64,000 nucleotides of DNA from Prevotella sp. (GTDB taxonomy: Bacteria > Bacteroidota > Bacteroidia > Bacteroidales > Bacteroidaceae): positions 83,971 through 147,970 of the forward strand of contig JAFZRU010000016.1 of NCBI GenBank assembly GCA_017619755.1, written 5' to 3'. Below the pieces are notes generated by a model. The model was not told the origin of the DNA. It ran no database searches and was given only the letters and a program-made list of their open reading frames with translations. The translations under genes were made by a program, and so were the position numbers. Positions 62,569 to 64,000 of the stretch are shown here, piece after piece. The stretch's first letter is position 1, and each line of letters starts with the position of its first letter.

Positions 62569-63012
62569 ATGGATTACTTGAAATTGATAAAGGCGTTCGA
62601 CCTATCAGTGTTCCAACGCGACGCCTTGAAATCGTCAGCATTGCTGTTCCCTCTGATTTTCTCTACTTTCTATGTTTACGAAATACATTTCAGAGAGGCA
62701 GGCTTCGCGGCTCAACTTCTTCTGTCAGCTTCCGCAACCATTATTGTACTTCTATGTGCTGTTTTTGTCATGGTTTGCGGAGAACTCGTTACTGGGTTGA
62801 AAAGAGTTAGGTTCCCTGTCGTTTCGTTCTCTCCCAGCTTCTTCGTTTTTGGCTTTGCGTTGGCTGTCCGCAAGTATCTGGATGGAGGCACGGACTTGTA
62901 TCTCGTTCTCATCATCATCGGTCACGTTGCCCTCTACACCATCTACCTCGTGGGCTGCCTCATTTACAGGGCCATTTCTGGTAAGAAGGGAGTGGAAACA
63001 CGCAACCATTAG
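62569..63012 (+). CDS. Small membrane protein on the opposite strand
   Basis: The 147-residue protein has about four membrane segments (LLFPLIFSTFYVYEIHF, LLSASATIIVLLCAVFVMVC, FFVFGFALAV, and LIIIGHVALYTIYLVGCLIY). It has its own promoter and lies opposite to all nearby phage genes. Such lone membrane genes are often lysogen-expressed exclusion factors. I recognise no family, so the role is an inference. Confidence 0.7.
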   Translation: MDYLKLIKAFDLSVFQRDALKSSALLFPLIFSTFYVYEIHFREAGFAAQLLLSASATIIVLLCAVFVMVCGELVTGLKRVRFPVVSFSPSFFVFGFALAVRKYLDGGTDLYLVLIIIGHVALYTIYLVGCLIYRAISGKKGVETRNH

Positions 63013-63087
63013 CGACAGGCCACCAAAGAGGATGAAAGCAGCGAGGATGGTCAAGATGACAAGGCTTGTTTCGTTCGTACTCATAGA

Positions 63088-63936
63088 CTATGACCGAAAT
63101 TTAATGCACATAAAAGATACAAGGTCTTTCTTTGCTGTGTGGCGGTTATAAATCTTCTCTATCACATTGATATAACTCGGTGCGTCAGGCTGTTTCACAA
63201 TCAAACCCGGATAGGCTTTGAATTTTCTCAAAGCACGTTCGGGGTCGAATTCTTTGAGATTAAACAGCCTTACAACAGCCGCCACGAACTTGTCTGCCTT
63301 GTAAATATAGGAACGACCGCCCTCAATCTCTTTAACTTTCAACAAGAAATCGATAATCTCGCGGCTTTTTAGAGGATTCTTGCACTTGAACAATCCACGG
63401 GCTATGCTGTGGTGAGTGCTTCCATGTGCTTCGCTCCCATCATTGGTAGTTGACAGTCTTAGAATATACTCCATCGAGCGGCAAGTGAACTCGTATTCCT
63501 TGAGCAAGTTTTGGAAAATGATATAGTCGGGATATCCGAGTTTGGCATAAAAATCAATGTAGTCGCTGTGAGTCCAGTTTTTACTCACAAGGTTCAAGGC
63601 TGTCATCTCTTTCGGTGTCGCGCCTTCCAATATGATGTAAGGAATCGGCAAGTTGAGCTGCATGCGAGCGTTAAAGGAGTTGTTTCCATCCACGATGACA
63701 AGTTTATCGGGATACCCTTCATGCTTTGTAACAACAATAGGCTTCTGGATGGCACCATATTCTATCATGTTGTTTGCTATGCGCCCTACGTGGTCCGGCT
63801 CTCTGTTTTCTTTGAATGTAGTAAACAAACTGTAGTCGAGTGTCTCATAAACGTAAGATACTACACGGCTATTCGATTCCACTTCCTTCTGTAAAGGAAT
63901 GATTTTGATTTTTTTAGATTTTTCGTCCATAGTCAT
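63088..63936 (-). CDS. ParB/Srx-domain-like protein
   Basis: The 282-residue protein has a ParB N-terminal-like core: DHVGRIANNMIEYGAIQKPI, then KLVIVDGNNSFNARMQLNLP and VPYII-like closing strand, with DGNNSFNA standing in for the usual DGxHR motif. The helical remainder (NLVSKNWTHSDYIDFYAKLG) may bind DNA. It could be a partition-like, transcription or nuclease protein. Its start is after the stop at 63950; I use ATG 63936, with ATG 63930 possible. Confidence 0.6.
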   Translation of the reverse strand: MTMDEKSKKIKIIPLQKEVESNSRVVSYVYETLDYSLFTTFKENREPDHVGRIANNMIEYGAIQKPIVVTKHEGYPDKLVIVDGNNSFNARMQLNLPIPYIILEGATPKEMTALNLVSKNWTHSDYIDFYAKLGYPDYIIFQNLLKEYEFTCRSMEYILRLSTTNDGSEAHGSTHHSIARGLFKCKNPLKSREIIDFLLKVKEIEGGRSYIYKADKFVAAVVRLFNLKEFDPERALRKFKAYPGLIVKQPDAPSYINVIEKIYNRHTAKKDLVSFMCIKFRS

Positions 63937-63949
63937 AGATTCTATTTTA

Positions 63950-64000
63950 TTATTCCGGCTCCACTTCCGTCTCCACAAGCTTCCAGCCTCGAGCCTGCTC
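63950..64000 (-). CDS. Partial C-terminus of an unidentified phage gene
   Basis: Sixteen codons (EQARGWKLVETEVEPE) end with TAA at 63950 on the minus strand, 13 nt ahead of the next gene. The rest lies beyond the window. It is too short to identify. Confidence 0.45.
   Translation of the reverse strand, partial: EQARGWKLVETEVEPE

Noticed and set aside
63900-64000. Right attachment site of the prophage in this window
   Set aside because: The tRNA 3' sequence is not repeated here and phage genes continue to the edge, so attR lies outside.

Overview
The window looks like the chromosome of a Bacteroidales bacterium, most likely Prevotella-like. The reasons are a SusC/SusD outer-membrane uptake pair with companion lipoproteins, families centred on Bacteroidota (DUF1573, DUF3078, CarboxypepD_reg-type proteins, an M6 protease with a type IX-like C-terminus), and promoters of the Bacteroidota form TTTG-N19/20-TAnnTTTG in front of many genes. 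No rRNA is present, so the genus is an inference.

Positions 1 to about 20,800 are host DNA: panE; an M6-type secreted metalloprotease; a family 2 glycosyltransferase; a four-gene SusC/SusD/lipoprotein operon (10133 down to 4115) ending at a perfect 24-nt palindrome terminator; a 570-nt spacer with REP-like palindromes; a CarboxypepD_reg-like protein; then a plus-strand run with a DUF3298 lipoprotein, a SpoU rRNA/tRNA methyltransferase, ribosomal protein L31 type B, a NUC1-type nuclease lipoprotein, a lipoprotein/TPR-like pair and DUF1573; then DUF3078 and a lipoprotein on the minus strand.

At 20796 lies tRNA-Pro(GGG). Next to it begins a tyrosine integrase (21043), and everything from there to the right edge is one prophage, cut by the window end (no attR seen). 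Except for the integrase and a few cassettes, all phage genes are on the minus strand. In transcription order, from right to left, they are: ParB-like protein, DNA polymerase A, C5 DNA methyltransferase, VapE-type primase/helicase, an iteron-like repeat field, VRR-NUC nuclease, SNF2 helicase, hicAB pair 2, terminase small and large subunits, portal, MuF minor head protein fused to a HEAGH metallopeptidase, scaffold, head protein, major capsid, connectors, tail tube, tape measure, distal tail, a 2548-residue tail protein ending in a metallophosphoesterase, small tail accessory proteins, a BspA-like LRR protein, a C10 cysteine protease with dockerin, a DUF5675 candidate lysin, holin, and a candidate single-gene spanin. 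A strong terminator (23136-23161) closes this late operon, and hicAB pair 1 follows by the integrase. It is a tailed siphovirus-like temperate phage.

The most unusual part is 46063-48670. DNA composition drops sharply within the MuF gene, exactly where the MuF head domain ends and the metallopeptidase half begins, and stays low through three opposite-strand genes (a Clp-fold SDH-family protease, a 62-residue protein, and a 101-residue protein whose 3' end overlaps the MuF gene). This looks like a swapped-in polymorphic toxin tip with linked accessory or immunity genes. Other notable signals are three copies of a 29-nt palindromic element whose stem shows paired (compensatory) changes and which sits in frame inside phage genes, a 13-copy GTTGACA repeat field, and a dyad operator shared by two late promoters.
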